6,917 nucleotides of DNA from an uncultured Alphaproteobacteria bacterium. Lineage in GTDB: Bacteria; Pseudomonadota; Alphaproteobacteria; Caulobacterales; Aquidulcibacteraceae. The notes below the pieces were generated by a model that worked only from the letters and a program-made list of their open reading frames with translations, did no database searches and was not told the DNA's origin. Position 1 is the first letter of the stretch; the number at the start of each line of letters is the position of its first letter. Where the stretch lies: contig CALBSY010000081.1 of assembly GCA_937967725.1 (NCBI GenBank), positions 1-6,917 of the forward strand. Direction: 5' to 3'. Below are positions 5,478 through 6,917 of the stretch, piece after piece. The position numbers and the translations under genes are program-made.

Positions 5478-6459
5478 TCATGTCTCGTAGCGCATCCGAC
5501 AGGAGCGTCGTCGCAATTTTCCGATCGCGCCAATTCAGCACCACCGCCGGCCCGGTATCGGTCTTGTTCACGTCCACCACGTAGAGGCGCCCGCTCGCAT
5601 GTTCGCGCAACACGTCGAGTCCGCCCCAATCCAGCTGCATGGCGGCGCAAAACCGTTCGATCTGCGCCAGCTCTTGTGCTGAGTACACTTCTTCCGGCGC
5701 TTTCACGACGACGCTGGTGTTCTGGATCGAGAACCGCGCCGCCGCGGGCTTCCGTTTCACGAACACGACAACCGGCCGTCCGCCGACGCACGCCGTGCGT
5801 AGATCGGTGGCCCAGCCATCGGCCCCCTCCGTTTTGATCACACGCTGATACGCCTTGCCCTCCGCGGGCGCGGTGGGACACGAGTCATCCGGCATCCGAT
5901 ATCGAAAGGACGGCGCGGTGGGACACGTCACCAGGCGCCCGTCGTGCAATCCGTTGCCTTCGCCCTTCTCCACCGCTTCACCGACGTGGTTGGCGGGATC
6001 GAGCGCCAGCGGATAGCCGAACGCAGCCTCCATCACAGCGGCGACTTTACTCTTGGAAACGTCGCCGCAGCCAAAATTGAACGCGCGCGCGTGGCGCGGC
6101 GCGGGCGGCGCCGCGATCGTCTTGTCCTCAAAGTAGAATGCGGCGTCCGCCTCCTCGGGCGTGCGCGCGAAACGCAGGGCGCCCCAAACGACAGCCGCCC
6201 AAATGATGTACCAGGGCCGGGGCCGATGCGGCGTAAACCAGATGCGCGGCCCGGCAGGCCTCGTCAGCCGCGCCCGGAATCCGTGCAACCGCACGAACGC
6301 GTAGTAAGTGAACCAGCGGCCGATATCGACCCAGAGCTGCCAGTCGTTCCGGAAGCGCGTCCCCGTCGATTTGACGTGCACGTAGCCGTTCTCGAGCCGG
6401 AAATCGAAGCCCCAAAATCCGCTCTGCGTATTGCGTCCGGGTGCAAGATCGATGGCCAT
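5449..6459 (-). CDS. ATP-grasp-like protein (putative carboxylate-amine ligase)
   Basis: The 336-residue protein looks like a divergent ATP-grasp enzyme. The central and C-terminal parts fit best: GEAVEKGEGNGLHDG (160-174) with a possible nucleotide-contacting Lys165, YQRVIK (204-209), a strand VVVFVKRK (230-237), and WGGLDVLRE...RLYVVDVNKT (278-300). In that last segment the acidic and asparagine residues (Asp282, Asp296, Asn298) take the position of the metal-binding D/E-x-N of the family. The N-terminal part is unlike a standard pre-ATP-grasp domain and contains a hydrophobic stretch WYIIWAAVVWGALRF (83-97). Residues about 179-198 hold two CPTAP copies 15 residues apart, caused by a 45-bp insertion. 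The start at 6459 is forced by a stop three codons upstream; no good ribosome site is seen. It follows proC by 53 nt and may be cotranscribed with it. ATP-grasp assignment is moderate; substrate unknown. Confidence 0.65.
   Translation of the reverse strand: MAIDLAPGRNTQSGFWGFDFRLENGYVHVKSTGTRFRNDWQLWVDIGRWFTYYAFVRLHGFRARLTRPAGPRIWFTPHRPRPWYIIWAAVVWGALRFARTPEEADAAFYFEDKTIAAPPAPRHARAFNFGCGDVSKSKVAAVMEAAFGYPLALDPANHVGEAVEKGEGNGLHDGRLVTCPTAPSFRYRMPDDSCPTAPAEGKAYQRVIKTEGADGWATDLRTACVGGRPVVVFVKRKPAAARFSIQNTSVVVKAPEEVYSAQELAQIERFCAAMQLDWGGLDVLREHASGRLYVVDVNKTDTGPAVVLNWRDRKIATTLLSDALRDMISASPQPRR
5867..5927. repeat. 45-bp in-frame insertion flanked by perfect 16-bp direct repeats
   Basis: GGCGCGGTGGGACACG occurs at 5867-5882 and again at 5912-5927, a perfect 16-bp direct repeat with a period of 45 bp, exactly 15 codons. 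The 29 bases between the copies (5883-5911) contain CATCCGGCATCCG, a small tandem CATCCG, and the palindrome CGATATCG (5897-5904). On the coding strand it encodes CPTAP, ten extra residues SFRYRMPDDS, then CPTAP. Removing one unit gives LVTCPTAPAEGKAYQRV, a smooth family-like reading. Confidence 0.8.
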
Positions 6460-6512
6460 GCGGCTCTAGCCGTAGGCAATCGAAGCAGGCTCGGCAACGG
6501 CGCTAAGTTGCG
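6460..6512 (-). other. Short gap between proC and the ATP-grasp-like gene
   Basis: The 53 bases hold a small inverted repeat, CGGCT and AGCCG (6461-6465 and 6468-6472), directly before the downstream start codon. It is too short and has too small a loop to count as a terminator. I see no T-run, no clear promoter and no strong ribosome site, so cotranscription with proC is possible but not shown. Confidence 0.35.
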
Positions 6513-6917
6513 TCAGCCTTTGCCGAGATCGCGCGAGCGCTGCGCCGCGGCGCTCACTGCGCGCCGCAGCAATGGGCCGAGCCCGTCCGCCGACGCTAAC
6601 ACGTCGAGCGCCGCCTCGGTGGTGCCGCCGGTCGAAGTCACCTGCTTGCGCAGCGCGCCTGCGGACTCGCCGGTTTCAAGCATCAGCGCGCCTGCCCCCG
6701 CGACGGTGGCGCTCGCCAGCCGCATCGCGGTGTCTCGATCTAAACCTTCTTGTTCGGCCGCGGCAGCCAGCACTTCGGCCAGCAGGAACACATAGGCCGG
6801 GCCCGAACCTGAAACCGCGGTGACGACATCCATCAACCGTTCGGCCGCGATCGGTTCGACCGATCCAAGCGGCTCCAACAATTGCTCGGCGAGCCGGCGA
6901 GCCGCCGCTGTGCAAGC
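6513..6917 (-). CDS. proC: Pyrroline-5-carboxylate reductase, C-terminal part (5' end beyond window)
   Basis: ProC reduces pyrroline-5-carboxylate to proline with NAD(P)H, the last step of proline synthesis in the cytoplasm. The 134 visible residues form the dimerisation domain. VTAVSGSGPAYVFLLAE is the signature after the nucleotide-binding domain, and QVTSTGGTTEAALDVL is the conserved substrate-binding segment (family VTSPGGTT-x-x-A). The gene ends SRDLGKG and TGA at 6515-6513, the normal place for this family. The frame stays open to the right edge, so the start lies outside. An apparent TTG start at 6881 is internal, since ProC-like sequence (ARRLAEQLLEPLG) continues upstream of it. The ATP-grasp-like gene follows on the same strand after 53 nt and may share its transcript. 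Confidence 0.97.
   Translation of the reverse strand, partial: ACTAAARRLAEQLLEPLGSVEPIAAERLMDVVTAVSGSGPAYVFLLAEVLAAAAEQEGLDRDTAMRLASATVAGAGALMLETGESAGALRKQVTSTGGTTEAALDVLASADGLGPLLRRAVSAAAQRSRDLGKG

Noticed and set aside
5867..5927. CRISPR array
   Set aside because: There are only two 16-bp copies, inside a coding gene and in frame with it; no further repeats or cas genes.
5944..6795. Plus-strand open frame of 283 codons across the ATP-grasp-like gene and proC
   Set aside because: It spans two unrelated genes on the other strand, including the gap between them, and shows low-complexity Arg/Pro/Ala/Ser sequence. High GC explains the lack of stops.
6513..6881. proC as a complete short gene starting at TTG 6881
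   Set aside because: ProC-like sequence continues upstream to the window edge, and the nucleotide-binding domain is missing, so this is the tail of a longer gene.

Overview
The window reads as chromosomal DNA of a GC-rich alphaproteobacterium. I base this on strong G/C preference at third codon positions, compact gene packing, and protein wording (SthA, COQ9-like TetR regulator, Hsp70-like ATPase) that fits Caulobacterales/Hyphomonadaceae-type genomes. The lineage is an inference. There is no rRNA, tRNA, CRISPR array, integrase or transposase. It looks like a core or mildly accessory region with some unusual local sequence events.

Layout from left to right: (1) the last 96 codons of a plus-strand actin-fold/Hsp70-like ATPase. 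(2) Convergent to it, a minus-strand soluble NAD(P) transhydrogenase (sthA). Its first 20-odd codons lie in another frame, apparently because about 35 nt are inserted in the FAD-binding glycine loop. (3) Divergent from sthA, a plus-strand dihydrofolate-reductase/RibD-fold protein. (4) A hairpin with a T-run on the minus-strand side, then a probable small minus-strand single-helix protein. (5) A minus-strand TetR-type regulator with a COQ9-like C-terminus. (6) Divergent from it, a two-gene plus-strand operon joined by a GTGA stop/start overlap: a heme-oxygenase-like di-iron (HDO) enzyme and a HemK/PrmC-like SAM methyltransferase. (7) Tail-to-tail with these, overlapping by 29 bp, a minus-strand ATP-grasp-like protein carrying an in-frame 45-bp insertion flanked by 16-bp direct repeats. 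(8) The C-terminal part of proC, which runs off the right edge and lies 53 nt upstream of the ATP-grasp gene on the same strand.

Functional reading: sthA and proC are housekeeping (NADPH/NADH balance; last step of proline synthesis). The most interesting neighbourhood is 2936-6459, where a regulator, an HDO oxidase, a methyltransferase and an ATP-grasp-like protein sit together. Each of these enzyme classes is common in small-molecule or peptide tailoring, but a shared pathway is only a hypothesis. The best direct sequence observations are the two small insertions: one breaks sthA and the other lengthens the ATP-grasp protein without breaking it.
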